DNA of 36,719 nt from Herpetosiphon sp. (GTDB lineage Bacteria > Chloroflexota > Anaerolineae > Anaerolineales > Villigracilaceae): positions 63,119 through 99,837 of the forward strand of contig DYDH01000001.1 in NCBI GenBank assembly GCA_020717985.1, read 5' to 3'. Each line of letters opens with the position of its first letter. Positions within the stretch are counted from its first letter, which is position 1. Positions 1 to 8,091 of the stretch are shown piece by piece. A program made the position numbers and the translations under genes. A model generated the notes under the pieces. That model had not been told where the DNA came from and did no database searches. It saw only the letters and a list, made by a program, of their open reading frames with translations.

Positions 1-1
1 A

Positions 2-31
2 CTTCCCGACGCCTTGGTTGCCGTCGGGAAG
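2..31. terminator. GC-rich hairpin downstream of the PIG-L gene
   Basis: A 10-base stem (CTTCCCGACG, 2-11; CGTCGGGAAG, 22-31) encloses a 10-base loop. It lies just past the stop of the minus-strand PIG-L gene at 42, where a terminator is expected. The U-tract that would prove this on the minus strand lies off the window, so it could equally belong to a convergent neighbour or be half of a palindromic repeat. Confidence 0.5.
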
Positions 32-41
32 GATGAACCTG

Positions 42-674
42 TTATTTTTCGAATGAGCCTACGATTCTCAAAATGTCAAATCCCTCCGCAAAAGGGATTT
101 CTGCCAGCGCACCATGCCGCACCATGATTGAGCGAGTCAACTCGCTATTGAAATAATATCTGTCGCGGTATGTTTCATATTCCGAGAGTGCTTCAACTTT
201 TTTCTTTGCATCCTCTTCGCTGACTTCCACCAAAAAGTGCGGAAAGAATCCGTAGGAAGAACGTACAACGTCAAAGCCCAGGACAGTGATTCCACGAAAG
301 GCGCGCAGGGCTTCGTCGGTCATGGTGAGATGATCCTGGTGGACATCCTGTTTCGAGTGGACAAAGATCAAGTCAGGCTGGAAATCCCGGCGGAGCTTTA
401 GAAAATACTCCAAAATTTCCTGCCGCGCATCGGGAAAGACGCGGGTGATGAAAGGTCCGAATATAATCCTGTCTTCGGGTACGCCTAGAATTTTCATTGA
501 CCTGAGATGTTCATCTTTTACATTTTTCAGGTCGGGATTTTTTTGATTGTCCGAAAGCGTGACGCATAAAATTTCGGTTTGTTGAACGATGTGGTGAATC
601 AAAGCGCCGCACCCGATCTCAATATCATCAGGGTGTGCGCCGAGAAAGAGAACACGCTTGCCAAAGAAATTCAT
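42..674 (-). CDS. PIG-L family (LmbE-like) deacetylase
   Basis: A 210-residue protein of the PIG-L/LmbE zinc-dependent N-acetyl-sugar deacetylase family, which removes acetyl groups from GlcNAc-type conjugates (for example in mycothiol, bacillithiol or glycolipid pathways). The metal-binding signature AHPDD is at residues 13-17, followed by the typical DIEIGCG. The second histidine motif HQDH is at 112-115. Length is normal for the short bacterial members and there is no signal peptide, so it is probably cytoplasmic. The start follows the methyltransferase stop by 38 bases, so the two probably share a transcript. The true substrate cannot be read from sequence; a sugar-natural product or cell-wall glycan is possible. 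Family assignment is firm, role is open. Confidence 0.85.
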   Translation of the reverse strand: MNFFGKRVLFLGAHPDDIEIGCGALIHHIVQQTEILCVTLSDNQKNPDLKNVKDEHLRSMKILGVPEDRIIFGPFITRVFPDARQEILEYFLKLRRDFQPDLIFVHSKQDVHQDHLTMTDEALRAFRGITVLGFDVVRSSYGFFPHFLVEVSEEDAKKKVEALSEYETYRDRYYFNSELTRSIMVRHGALAEIPFAEGFDILRIVGSFEK

Positions 675-712
675 CCGTTTATCCGCTTCTTATCCGTTAC
701 TACATTCGACAT

Positions 713-1513
713 CTATTTCGTTGCCAAAATTCCGCCGACGACTTTGGTCATCACCAATTTGCCGTCACGGTCAAACCATTTTTGGGCAACGGCTTGAATC
801 TTGCCGATCAGGGCTTCGTATTCATCCGCCCCGTTGAACATGGATGTCCACAGTTTGCGGTCTTCGCCCAGTGAAGCGCGGACGTAATCAATGAACGGCG
901 CGACTTCGGGGAAGGTCAGGTGGTTCTCGAATTTGTGCAATTCGGTTTTGGCGAATATCCTGCTGATGGTGTTGAAGATGTCACCTTTGAAGCGTGATGA
1001 ACCAGGCATGGGCGGAATTGCTGCACCAGTGGCTTCCTTGATGATGTCATAGAACATCTGCTTGTTCTCAGGAAGTGGACCGGAGACAAAAAGCCGTCCG
1101 CCAGGATTCAGCACCCGATGAGCCTCACCAAATGTAAAGTCAAGGTCTGAGGCGTAATAGATGGCGAAGGCGCTGGTACAAAGGTCAAATGTATTGTCCG
1201 CAAAATTGAACGGCTGGTTGAAATCCAAAAATTGAAAATCAATATCCGCGCCAACTTTTTTGTTTTTCTCGCGCGCCTTGTCGAGCAGTTCCTCAGAGAA
1301 ATCGCCGCCTGTGATCTTTGCTCCGCCTTTTGTGTACTCGTTAAATAGGAAGCACAATTTTCCCGCGCCGCAACCCACGTCGAGAATGGACATGCCAGCC
1401 TGTGGTTTCAGCAATTCATTTGTCCACACATCAATGTTGGCCGAGCCGTATTTCTCGTGAATGTCAATCCGCATGAGCAGGTCTTTGCTGGGTTCCTGAT
1501 AATCAATTTTCAT
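713..1513 (-). CDS. Class I SAM-dependent methyltransferase
   Basis: A 266-residue Rossmann-fold methyltransferase. The SAM-binding motif I (ILDVGCGAGKLC, residues 43-54) is intact, followed by the acidic strand around GGDFSEELLDKA and the FNFADNTFDLCTSAFAIYY segment typical of UbiE/Methyltransf_11 proteins. The start is supported by AGGAG about six bases upstream (read on the minus strand). It sits upstream of the PIG-L deacetylase gene in the same direction. Substrate is unknown; C-terminal residues after about 150 match no specific subfamily I recognise. A role in small-molecule or lipid methylation is only inference. Confidence 0.8.
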   Translation of the reverse strand: MKIDYQEPSKDLLMRIDIHEKYGSANIDVWTNELLKPQAGMSILDVGCGAGKLCFLFNEYTKGGAKITGGDFSEELLDKAREKNKKVGADIDFQFLDFNQPFNFADNTFDLCTSAFAIYYASDLDFTFGEAHRVLNPGGRLFVSGPLPENKQMFYDIIKEATGAAIPPMPGSSRFKGDIFNTISRIFAKTELHKFENHLTFPEVAPFIDYVRASLGEDRKLWTSMFNGADEYEALIGKIQAVAQKWFDRDGKLVMTKVVGGILATK

Positions 1514-1530
1514 TTATCTCTCCTAAATAG

Positions 1531-1580
1531 GTAGTGACGACTTTAGTCGTCCATTTATAAGTGACTAAAGTCGCTACTAC
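1531..1580. repeat. REP-like doublet with GTAG head
   Basis: An imperfect 18-base inverted repeat: GTAGTGACGACTTTAGTC (1531-1548) against GACTAAAGTCGCTACTAC (1563-1580), with two internal mismatches. Each half is also its own small hairpin: GACGACT-TT-AGTCGTC on the left and AGTGACT-AA-AGTCGCT on the right. A GTAG head followed by a hairpin, in an inverted pair, is the hallmark of REP/BIME elements mobilised by RAYT transposases. It sits in the 170-base gap between divergent genes and could also form a cruciform near the hisS promoter. Confidence 0.7.
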
Positions 1581-1683
1581 GTAAAATGTTTATTAGATTA
1601 TACCAAAATCAAATCAAAATTCACTCGCTGAATTTTGCAGGCGTTTCCAAAAGCCATGATAAAATTCGCGCATTGGAGTCACT

Positions 1684-2967
1684 ATGGCGAACAAGATACA
1701 AGCAGTAAAAGGTACGAGAGAATTCTATCCCGAACAGATGGCGTTGCGGAATTTCATCTACAAAAAGGTGAGCGAAGCCGCGACTTCGTTCGGGTACCAA
1801 GAATGGGATGCGCCGTTCATCGAGCCGATTGATCTTTACGCGGCGAAGTCAGGTGAGGAACTAGTCAAGAAGCAGTCTTTCACCTTTACAGACCGCGGCG
1901 GAGATTTTGTCACCTTGCGCCCCGAACTCACTCCCAGTCTGGCGCGCATGATCGCGGCGAAGCAGGGTGAGTTGACCTTCCCTGTGCGCTGGTGGTCGTT
2001 TGGTCCGTTTTGGCGATACGAACAGCCGCAGAAAGGACGCACCCGCGAGTTTTTTCAATGGAATGTTGATATGCTTGGGGTCGACACTCCCGAAGCAGAT
2101 GCAGAATTGATTGCCATCGGCGTCACATTCATGAAATCGGTTGGACTCACTCCCCAGCAGGCGACTGTTTATGTCAACAACCGCAAGCTGATGAATGCGG
2201 AATTCAAATCTTTAGGTATTCCACAAGAGAAGTGGGTGGATGCCTTGGGTTTGGTGGATCGCCGCTCGAAGATGACTCTTGCCAACTGGGATGCTTATGC
2301 CCTTGAAATTGGTCTGTCGCAGGCTCAACTTGATGGAATAAAAGCCATTCTCGATAATTTTGATTTGTGGAAAAAGAACGAGGAATTGACGCGCCTATTT
2401 GCGTCTCTTGAAGCATTGGGCGTGAAGGAATATGTCAAGTTTGATCCTGGCATCACACGGGGACTTTTGTATTACACAGGCACTGTCTTTGAAGCCTTTG
2501 AGACCAGCGGCTCGGTAAAACGCGCCATCCTCGGCGGTGGACGTTATGACAACCTGCTATCCGATGTCGGTGGACAACCGCTCCCTGCTATTGGCTTTGC
2601 GATGGGTGACGTGGTGATGGGAATTATCCTGAAAGAAAAAGGGCTCCTGCCTGAATTCATCCCCAGCCCTGCGCCCGTCCTTGTGACCGTCTTTGATGAA
2701 AGTTTAATGCGCGAATCCTATTCATTGGCGGCGGACTTGCGTAACGCTGGCATAAATGTATTGTGTTACCCAGAACCCGCCAAACTTCAAAAGCAATTCA
2801 AATTTGCCGACAAAATGAAGGTGAGTGTTGTTGTCACAGTAGGTCCTGATGAGGCGGCGAATGCACAGGCGGCAATTAAAAACCTGATGAACGGCGAACA
2901 GGTCACAGTTAAGCGCGAATCGGCGGCAGAAGTCGTCCGCAAAATCCTTGCGGGCATAAAATCCTGA
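1684..2967 (+). CDS. hisS: Histidyl-tRNA synthetase
   Basis: A 427-residue class II aminoacyl-tRNA synthetase charging tRNA-His with histidine in the cytoplasm. Motif 2 is clear (RYEQPQKGRTREFFQWN, about residues 115-131), motif 3 is GFAMGDVVMG-like near 305-315, and the histidine-specific HisB motif appears as GGGRYDNLL. The HisA motif reads RGLLYYTGTVFE, with Leu where most bacterial enzymes have Asp (RGLDYY); some divergent clades also vary there. The C-terminal anticodon-binding domain starts near residue 325. A possible extended -10 (TGATAAAAT, 1657-1665) lies just before the start, giving a short leader. Its cognate tRNA gene begins 27 bases after the stop codon. The identification is secure. 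Confidence 0.95.
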   Translation: MANKIQAVKGTREFYPEQMALRNFIYKKVSEAATSFGYQEWDAPFIEPIDLYAAKSGEELVKKQSFTFTDRGGDFVTLRPELTPSLARMIAAKQGELTFPVRWWSFGPFWRYEQPQKGRTREFFQWNVDMLGVDTPEADAELIAIGVTFMKSVGLTPQQATVYVNNRKLMNAEFKSLGIPQEKWVDALGLVDRRSKMTLANWDAYALEIGLSQAQLDGIKAILDNFDLWKKNEELTRLFASLEALGVKEYVKFDPGITRGLLYYTGTVFEAFETSGSVKRAILGGGRYDNLLSDVGGQPLPAIGFAMGDVVMGIILKEKGLLPEFIPSPAPVLVTVFDESLMRESYSLAADLRNAGINVLCYPEPAKLQKQFKFADKMKVSVVVTVGPDEAANAQAAIKNLMNGEQVTVKRESAAEVVRKILAGIKS

Positions 2968-2976
2968 TGATATAAT
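2948..2976 (+). promoter_or_regulatory. Predicted sigma-70-type promoter for tRNA-His
   Basis: A perfect TATAAT at 2971-2976 lies 17 bases after a weak -35 (TTGCGG, 2948-2953) inside the 3' end of hisS. Expected transcription start is near 2983, about a dozen bases before the tRNA. This would let the tRNA be made independently of hisS. Confidence 0.6.
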
Positions 2977-2994
2977 GTCGCTCGCTCCAAATAT

Positions 2995-3071
2995 GGAGGA
3001 TGTAGCTCAATTGGCAGAGCGTCGCCCTGTGGAGGCGAATGTTGCGGGATCGTTCCCCGTCATCCTCCCCA
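2995..3071 (+). tRNA. tRNA-His (anticodon GTG)
   Basis: A complete cloverleaf can be drawn by hand. G-1 is at 2995 and pairs with C73 at 3068, the histidine identity pair; acceptor GAGGATG (2996-3002) pairs with CATCCTC (3061-3067); CCA is encoded at 3069-3071. The D arm is GCTC/GAGC, the anticodon stem TCGCC/GGCGA, and the loop CTGTGGA gives anticodon GTG at 3029-3031. The T stem is GCGGG/CCCGT. The T loop is ATCGTTC instead of TTCRANY, so positions 54 and 58 are A and T rather than T and A. It is placed directly behind hisS. Confidence 0.93.
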
Positions 3072-3091
3072 AAGTAAGTTTTTTACATCAG

Positions 3092-3125
3092 ACCACCTTC
3101 TTTTTTTTGAAGGTGGTTTTGATTT
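3092..3125 (+). terminator. Intrinsic terminator after tRNA-His
   Basis: A perfect 9-base stem (ACCACCTTC, 3092-3100; GAAGGTGGT, 3109-3117) with an eight-T loop, followed by TTTTGATTTT. It lies 20 bases after the CCA end of the tRNA. Confidence 0.88.
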
Positions 3126-3159
3126 TAAAATCACATTCAGTTTTTAACAATGTAAATAG

Positions 3160-3236
3160 TGGACAGAATGGACTCGAAAGGGTCCATATAACTGTGGCTG
3201 AAGATGTTGAGGGTTCGAAACCTTTCATACTCCCCA
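3160..3236 (+). pseudogene. Decayed tRNA-His-like gene
   Basis: This stretch lines up position for position with the tRNA-His at 2995-3071. It keeps the same arm lengths, the CTGTGG anticodon loop (GTG at 3194-3196), the identical ATGTT variable region, C73 and an encoded CCA (3234-3236). The D stem GGAC/GTCC and the T arm GAGGG-TTCGAAA-CCTTT (canonical loop) still fold. The acceptor 5' half (GGACAGA) no longer pairs with CATACTC, and the anticodon stem (TATAA/TGAAG) is broken. It is best read as a duplicated, degenerating tRNA-His. A retained regulatory or structural RNA role is possible but unsupported. Confidence 0.7.
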
Positions 3237-3242
3237 ACCAAA

Positions 3243-3275
3243 CTTCCGAGGTTAAAGCCTCGGAGGTTTTCTTTT
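3243..3275 (+). terminator. Intrinsic terminator after the tRNA-like pseudogene
   Basis: The stem CTTCCGAGG (3243-3251) pairs with CCTCGGAGG (3258-3266), with one G-T wobble and a six-base loop, and is followed by TTTTCTTTT. It ends only 18 bases before the glgA start, so it separates the tRNA unit from glgA unless glgA has read-through or attenuation. Confidence 0.82.
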
Positions 3276-3292
3276 CGGGTAAAATAGTCCCC

Positions 3293-4717
3293 ATGTCTCA
3301 AACAATCAACGTCCTTTTCCTTGCCGCAGAAGCCGAGCCTTACATAAAAGTGGGCGGGCTGGGTGACGTAGCGGGTTCTCTGCCGCGCGCTTTGCGTGCG
3401 CTTTCCAATGATGACATCAAGTTGGATGTGCGGCTTGTTTTGCCGTATCACTCCGCAGTGAAAGCGGACAACCTTAAACCATTGGGTATGTTTTCACTTG
3501 CCCGTAATGGTACGGAGATTCAGGTCGAGGCATTTGAAACATCGTTAAATGGTATGCCCGTCTATTTTATCGGCGGTGAGCCGATCCGGGCGAGTGGCTC
3601 GGTGTATTCATCGGATGCTGGTTTGGATGCGGAAAAATATGCCTTCTTTTCCCTCGCCGCGTTGGAATTATCACGACAGATCAATTGGTTTCCTGATGTT
3701 ATTCATGGAAATGATTGGCACACCGCGCTGAGTATGTATGGCTTACTTACAAAAAGTTGGGAGGAAGGTGCGCGTCACGTTGCATCTGTGATCTCATTGC
3801 ACAACCTTCCATTCATGGGTCCGGATGTAAGCGCAATTGTGGATAGTTACGGTTTGAAGCTTGCACAAACAGATTTGCCTGATTGGGCGCGTGTGATGCC
3901 TTTACCTTTGGGACTTTGGGCTTCGGATGCAATTGTGGCTGTTTCACCAACTTATGGCAGGGAAATACTTACACCAGAATATGGCTGTGGGCTGGACGAG
4001 TTTTTGCGTTCCCGCGGCGAAACGGTAAGCGGTATCTTAAATGGACTGGACACGGCTTCATTTAATCCTGCGGATGATACTGCGTTGGGTGTTAATTTTG
4101 ATATTGATTCCCTTGAAAAAAGGGCGGCAAATAAAAGTTTATTGCAGGAAAGACTTGGCTTGCCCCATGAGCCGGAAATACCTTTGCTTGCGATGGTCTC
4201 CCGCATGGATGTGCAAAAAGGCGTTGACCTTGTCTTTACGGCGCTTAAGAGCATGAAGCGTACGAATTGGCAGGCGGTCATTTTGGGAACGGGCGACCCC
4301 AGGTTGGAAGAAGCCGCAATGCAACTACAGGCTTTATATCCTGAGCGGGTGAAAGTTGAAACCCGCTACGATGCGGGTCTTGCACGTCGGATTTATGCAG
4401 GTTCAGACATGTTCTTGATGCCTTCGCGTTATGAACCATGCGGACTTTCGCAAATGATCTCGATGCGCTATGGTTGTGTTCCCATTGTGCGCGCAGCTGG
4501 CGGGCTGAATGACACCGTCAAGCACAGGGTAACGGGCTTTGTCTTTGAAAAACCACATCACATGGCGCTGACTGCTGCGATCAAATCTGCATTCAAAGTA
4601 TTTGCCGAGCGTGAAAAATGGCAGGCAATTCAGCGTGCAGGCATGGCTCAGGATTTCTCCTGGGAAAACTCCGCGAAAAAATATCTTGAACTCTATCAAT
4701 CCATCATAAAATCATGA
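3293..4717 (+). CDS. glgA: Glycogen synthase (ADP-glucose type, GT5)
   Basis: A 474-residue GT-B glycosyltransferase extending alpha-1,4-glucan from ADP-glucose. The N-terminal glucose-nucleotide motif KVGGLGDV is at residues 19-26, HGNDWHT at 139-145, and the C-terminal PSRYEPCGLSQM (377-388) holds the conserved catalytic-site Glu. AAGGLNDTV follows. The reading frame is open far upstream, but that part runs through the tRNA genes and both terminators, so the ATG at 3293 is chosen. This start gives the usual GlgA N-terminus (VLFLAAEAEPYIKVGG). The stop overlaps the malQ start by four bases (ATGA), indicating translational coupling. Length matches the bacterial family. Role: glycogen storage. 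Confidence 0.93.
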   Translation: MSQTINVLFLAAEAEPYIKVGGLGDVAGSLPRALRALSNDDIKLDVRLVLPYHSAVKADNLKPLGMFSLARNGTEIQVEAFETSLNGMPVYFIGGEPIRASGSVYSSDAGLDAEKYAFFSLAALELSRQINWFPDVIHGNDWHTALSMYGLLTKSWEEGARHVASVISLHNLPFMGPDVSAIVDSYGLKLAQTDLPDWARVMPLPLGLWASDAIVAVSPTYGREILTPEYGCGLDEFLRSRGETVSGILNGLDTASFNPADDTALGVNFDIDSLEKRAANKSLLQERLGLPHEPEIPLLAMVSRMDVQKGVDLVFTALKSMKRTNWQAVILGTGDPRLEEAAMQLQALYPERVKVETRYDAGLARRIYAGSDMFLMPSRYEPCGLSQMISMRYGCVPIVRAAGGLNDTVKHRVTGFVFEKPHHMALTAAIKSAFKVFAEREKWQAIQRAGMAQDFSWENSAKKYLELYQSIIKS

Positions 4718-6219
4718 CATTCAAACGATCCTCTGGTATTCTTCTTCATCCTTCCAGCCTGCCAAGCCCTTATGGTATCGGTGACCTTGGTCCGCAGGCG
4801 TTTCGTTTTGTTGACTGGCTTTCCTCAACCGGGTGCAAACTCTGGCAGGTGCTTCCGCTTGGACCCACCGGATATGGTGATTCGCCCTATCAGTGTTTTT
4901 CCGCCTTCGCGGGCAATCCATATTTGATCAGCCCTGATGATTTACTCGCCGATGGATTATTGACTCAATCTGATTTGGAAGCGATGAAAGACCTGCCCGC
5001 CTCTCACGTGGACTTTGGGTTGGTCATTCCTCGCAAGCTTGATCTTTTGCAAAAGGCATTTTCCACCTACCAATCGCACCCCGAACAGTTACGCCCGGCC
5101 TTTGATTATTTCTGCGCTGAAAATGCTTCCTGGCTGGATGATTACACCCTTTTCATGGCATTGAAAGAAGCCAACGGCGGCGGCGCATGGAATGGTTGGC
5201 CGGAACCGCAGAGGTCTCGCAAGAAAACAGCATTACGCAAAGCGCAGAGCGAACTGGCCGAACGCATCATGCTCTATGCGTTCTATCAATTTATATTCTT
5301 CCGTCAGTGGAATAAATTGCGTGCATACGCAAATGAGCGTGGCATTCAGATCATTGGCGACCTTCCCATCTTTGTTGCCAATGACTCTGCGGATGTTTGG
5401 GCGCATCCTGAATTATTTTATATGGATAAAGCGGGAAACCCAACGGTTGTGGCGGGCGTTCCACCTGATATTTTTTCCGCCTCAGGACAGTTATGGGGCA
5501 ATCCACTCTACAATTGGGCAGTACATAAAAAAGACGGCTACGCATGGTGGCTTTCACGTGTGCGCTCTTCCCTCCAAATCTTTGACATTTTGCGCTTCGA
5601 CCATTTTCGCGGATTTGCCGGTTATTACGAAATCCCTGCTGAACATAAAACTGCCGAGTTTGGCCGGTGGGTCGTTGGACCCGGCCAGGACTTGTTCCGC
5701 GCCATTGACAAACATCTTGGCGACGGCTTGATCACCGCTGGAACAGGTTTGCCATTTATCGCAGAAGACCTGGGTTTGGTGACGCCTGATGTCATCGAGT
5801 TGCTTGAAGCCTTCGACCTGCCAGGTATGAAAGTCTTACAATTTGGATTTTCAGGACCTGATAATCCATTCCTTCCTCATAACTATGTGCCCAATTGCGT
5901 CGCATATACCGGCACGCACGATAACGATACTTCACGCGGATGGTTTGCAGCAGCCGAACCGCACGAGCGTGAATTTGCCCAACGCTACCTGCGTGTTGAC
6001 GGCAGTGACTTTGCGTGGGATTTGATCCGCTGTGTGTGGGGTTCGGTTGCTGATGTTGTAATTACTCCCATGCAGGATGTATTGAACTGCGGCGGTGAAG
6101 CCCGTATGAATTTTCCAAGCAGATTGGGTGGTAATTGGGCATGGAGAATGCGGGAAGGTGACTTGAATGATCAACTGTCTGGAAGATTGCGTGAATTGAA
6201 TTGGTTGTACCTGAGATAA
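4714..6219 (+). CDS. malQ: 4-alpha-glucanotransferase (amylomaltase, GH77)
   Basis: A 501-residue GH77 enzyme that transfers alpha-1,4-glucan segments between maltooligosaccharides. The opening RSSGILLHPSSLPSPYGIGD is diagnostic. The catalytic nucleophile is Asp296 in ILRFDHFRG, the acid/base is Glu351 in FIAEDLG, and the third carboxylate is Asp403 in GTHDNDTSRGW. Length is that of the short bacterial amylomaltases, without an N-terminal extension. It is coupled to glgA by an ATGA overlap, so glycogen synthesis and chain remodelling are co-expressed. A strong bidirectional terminator follows. Confidence 0.95.
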   Translation: MTFKRSSGILLHPSSLPSPYGIGDLGPQAFRFVDWLSSTGCKLWQVLPLGPTGYGDSPYQCFSAFAGNPYLISPDDLLADGLLTQSDLEAMKDLPASHVDFGLVIPRKLDLLQKAFSTYQSHPEQLRPAFDYFCAENASWLDDYTLFMALKEANGGGAWNGWPEPQRSRKKTALRKAQSELAERIMLYAFYQFIFFRQWNKLRAYANERGIQIIGDLPIFVANDSADVWAHPELFYMDKAGNPTVVAGVPPDIFSASGQLWGNPLYNWAVHKKDGYAWWLSRVRSSLQIFDILRFDHFRGFAGYYEIPAEHKTAEFGRWVVGPGQDLFRAIDKHLGDGLITAGTGLPFIAEDLGLVTPDVIELLEAFDLPGMKVLQFGFSGPDNPFLPHNYVPNCVAYTGTHDNDTSRGWFAAAEPHEREFAQRYLRVDGSDFAWDLIRCVWGSVADVVITPMQDVLNCGGEARMNFPSRLGGNWAWRMREGDLNDQLSGRLRELNWLYLR

Positions 6220-6237
6220 AAAATAGAAGATAGAAAT

Positions 6238-6279
6238 AAAAAGTGAGAAGGGCTGGTTTTGCAGTTCTTCTCACTTTTT
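6238..6279. terminator. Bidirectional terminator between convergent genes
   Basis: A 13-base stem AAAAAGTGAGAAG (6238-6250) pairs with CTTCTCACTTTTT (6267-6279). The A-run and T-run flanks allow it to work on both strands, for malQ and for the convergent DUF89 gene ending at 6404. The remaining bases 6280-6403 hold no recognisable gene. Confidence 0.85.
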
Positions 6280-6403
6280 ACTTTACCCGAGTATCGTATT
6301 ATTTTTTCTCTGCGACTTGATATGAAAATGGCAGTTGTCCATCTGCTTATCCGTTTTGCGCGCCGCCATCCGTTCCTGAATCCGCTTACGCTGAACTCGA
6401 GGT

Positions 6404-7591
6404 CTATTGAGGGATAGCCAACTGGATAACTCCTCTTTTTCCATTGATCATCCATGTCGGGTCTTTGGCTTGGAGTTCCTCGGCTTGACCAAATTCAAGC
6501 CCCACCATGATCTCTCCTTTTAGTGTACGCAGGGTAACGAATGGCGCGGGGAAATATGAACAGACCTCTTCCATAAGGGTGGTATGCGGCCAGGCTCTAT
6601 CATCAAGCAGTCGCCGGTAGTTGACATCTCCTTTAATAAGTACAACCTTTGAGTGAGTAAGACGCCGTCTCAAGTGTTCCGGCATCTGGCGAAACATCAG
6701 GCAGGTCGTCCAGAATTGATCAGTTTCCAGGATTAAGCGTCCAGCAGACAGATTCTTTTCCAGTCGTTGGCCCCAGTTTTGCATCGCCGCATCCGGGGAT
6801 TTTTGTAACGCGTTGATGGTATGAAGCACATCCGCAGGCATGGCATCTGAGACGAAGAAGGGCTGGTTTTTTAAGTTCAGATGGACTTCCTTGGTCCACC
6901 CTTTGTCCAACAGGAAATCGGTCAATCCCAGGTCGAAGAGCAGGTCACTGCCTACATTGTCACAAATGAAATCAACACGAGAAACACCATCCGAAAGCAA
7001 CTTTTGGATGGTCTCAGTGTGGTCGATCAGGATTAGGTGACGTTCCTCGTGCGCTGTCAGTCCGCCCCGACCCTTCTCTGTGACGGTAAAGTTGCTCAGG
7101 TCGGCGCGGTTGCCCCACAGGCAGGAATGTAACAGCGCCTCGAAACGCGTTTCAGGTTCCAGTGCAGATAACTGTTCCCATTCGATTGCCAGCTTTCGGA
7201 TGTCATTGTCTATCTGCTCGTGTTTTTGCTTTCCGAATGGGTCGCATCCCTGCTTCTCGCCGGGCTGGAAGTAGCCCACTGCTTCCAACACCTTTCGATA
7301 GAAATATGTTTCCGCAAAATACCAGGGTATCTGCAGCCACGTCTTTCCCGCATAGTTGGTTACTTCGGCATTCCAGAAGGCGGCATCGGCGGCAGATTCG
7401 TAGAGTGGTTGAATCTTCTGGCTGGCAATCTCATCGCGAAGGTTGTCCAGTTTGGTATTGACCTCGGGCGGATAGTCGTTGTCGGCAATTACCTGGCGGA
7501 TGATCTGCGGCTTGCGCTCGATGATGGTCTTGCGCGCAAAAGAGCCCGGATCTGAGGTCATCAAGTAGGGAGGTAAGGTTTGGTCAGTCAT
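6404..7591 (-). CDS. DUF89 family protein (ARMT1-like damage-control phosphatase)
   Basis: A 395-residue protein of the DUF89/ARMT1 family. Members are metal-dependent phosphatases thought to remove damaged or excess phosphometabolites such as fructose-1-phosphate; some are still annotated as protein-glutamate methyltransferases. Visible landmarks are LWGNRADL (about 158-165), the metal-binding DNVGSD (211-216), the Asn-rich HLNLKNQPFFVSDA segment (about 237-250) and KGDVNYRR (320-327). All expected ligands are present and length is typical. It is the last gene of a five-gene minus-strand operon that also has gluconokinase and a YbaK-type deacylase, which fits a house-cleaning role. The natural substrate is not known. 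Confidence 0.85.
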   Translation of the reverse strand: MTDQTLPPYLMTSDPGSFARKTIIERKPQIIRQVIADNDYPPEVNTKLDNLRDEIASQKIQPLYESAADAAFWNAEVTNYAGKTWLQIPWYFAETYFYRKVLEAVGYFQPGEKQGCDPFGKQKHEQIDNDIRKLAIEWEQLSALEPETRFEALLHSCLWGNRADLSNFTVTEKGRGGLTAHEERHLILIDHTETIQKLLSDGVSRVDFICDNVGSDLLFDLGLTDFLLDKGWTKEVHLNLKNQPFFVSDAMPADVLHTINALQKSPDAAMQNWGQRLEKNLSAGRLILETDQFWTTCLMFRQMPEHLRRRLTHSKVVLIKGDVNYRRLLDDRAWPHTTLMEEVCSYFPAPFVTLRTLKGEIMVGLEFGQAEELQAKDPTWMINGKRGVIQLAIPQ

Positions 7592-7599
7592 AATGTCCT

Positions 7600-8091
7600 C
7601 TATTCTGGTTTGATAGGTTTGTCACGCTCGGTCAAATTCACCACAATTGCATTGCTGGCTTTGACCAAATTCTCAGGCGTGATCATGATCTCTTCGCCCC
7701 ATTGACCTCCGCCCGTGCCGAGGATGGGTTCGTTGAGCAGACTCGCCTCGAGGAAGGATCTGAATTTGACTGGCTGCCAGCTAAAAGCGGGGATGGAGCC
7801 GATGATGTACCCCGTTGTCTCCTTCACCACTTCAGGCGCGGCCATTTGAATATTGCGCGAGCCAATTGCCTTCTTCAAATTTCCGGAAACCGCATTCTGA
7901 TCGCCGCCGAGCATGACGAGCACACGTTCGCCTGTGTCCACTTGAAAGATGAGCGTCTTTACGGCTTGTCGTTCCGAGAAGTCTAATACGTGCGCCACGT
8001 TTGCCGCGCCTTTTTCTGTTTCAGGTGAGAAGCTGCGCGCTTCGTATGGAATGTTCTGGTTGTCCAGATAGAGATGAGATGGGAGTTTCAT
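7600..8091 (-). CDS. YbaK/EbsC family aminoacyl-tRNA deacylase
   Basis: A 163-residue single-domain protein of the YbaK/ProX editing family, which hydrolyses mischarged aminoacyl-tRNAs such as Cys-tRNA(Pro) in trans. The fold is recognisable from the conserved Lys in QAVKTLIF (near residue 47), VLVMLGGDQ, the helix region ending VSGNLKKAIG, GYIIGSIPAF and the glycine-rich PILGTGGGQWGEEI. The start at 8091 (MKLPSHLYL) is preferred over an upstream ATG at 8109, because it makes a 4-base ATGA overlap with the gluconokinase stop. The exact tRNA specificity cannot be decided from sequence. Confidence 0.85.
   Translation of the reverse strand: MKLPSHLYLDNQNIPYEARSFSPETEKGAANVAHVLDFSERQAVKTLIFQVDTGERVLVMLGGDQNAVSGNLKKAIGSRNIQMAAPEVVKETTGYIIGSIPAFSWQPVKFRSFLEASLLNEPILGTGGGQWGEEIMITPENLVKASNAIVVNLTERDKPIKPE

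Noticed and set aside
2975-3292. Upstream in-frame extension of glgA by 106 residues
   Set aside because: It runs through tRNA-His, two terminators and the tRNA-like pseudogene; the ATG at 3293 restores the standard GlgA N-terminus.
5192-5731. 179-residue frame inside malQ
   Set aside because: Alternate frame of a highly conserved GH77 coding region, without motif or ribosome site.
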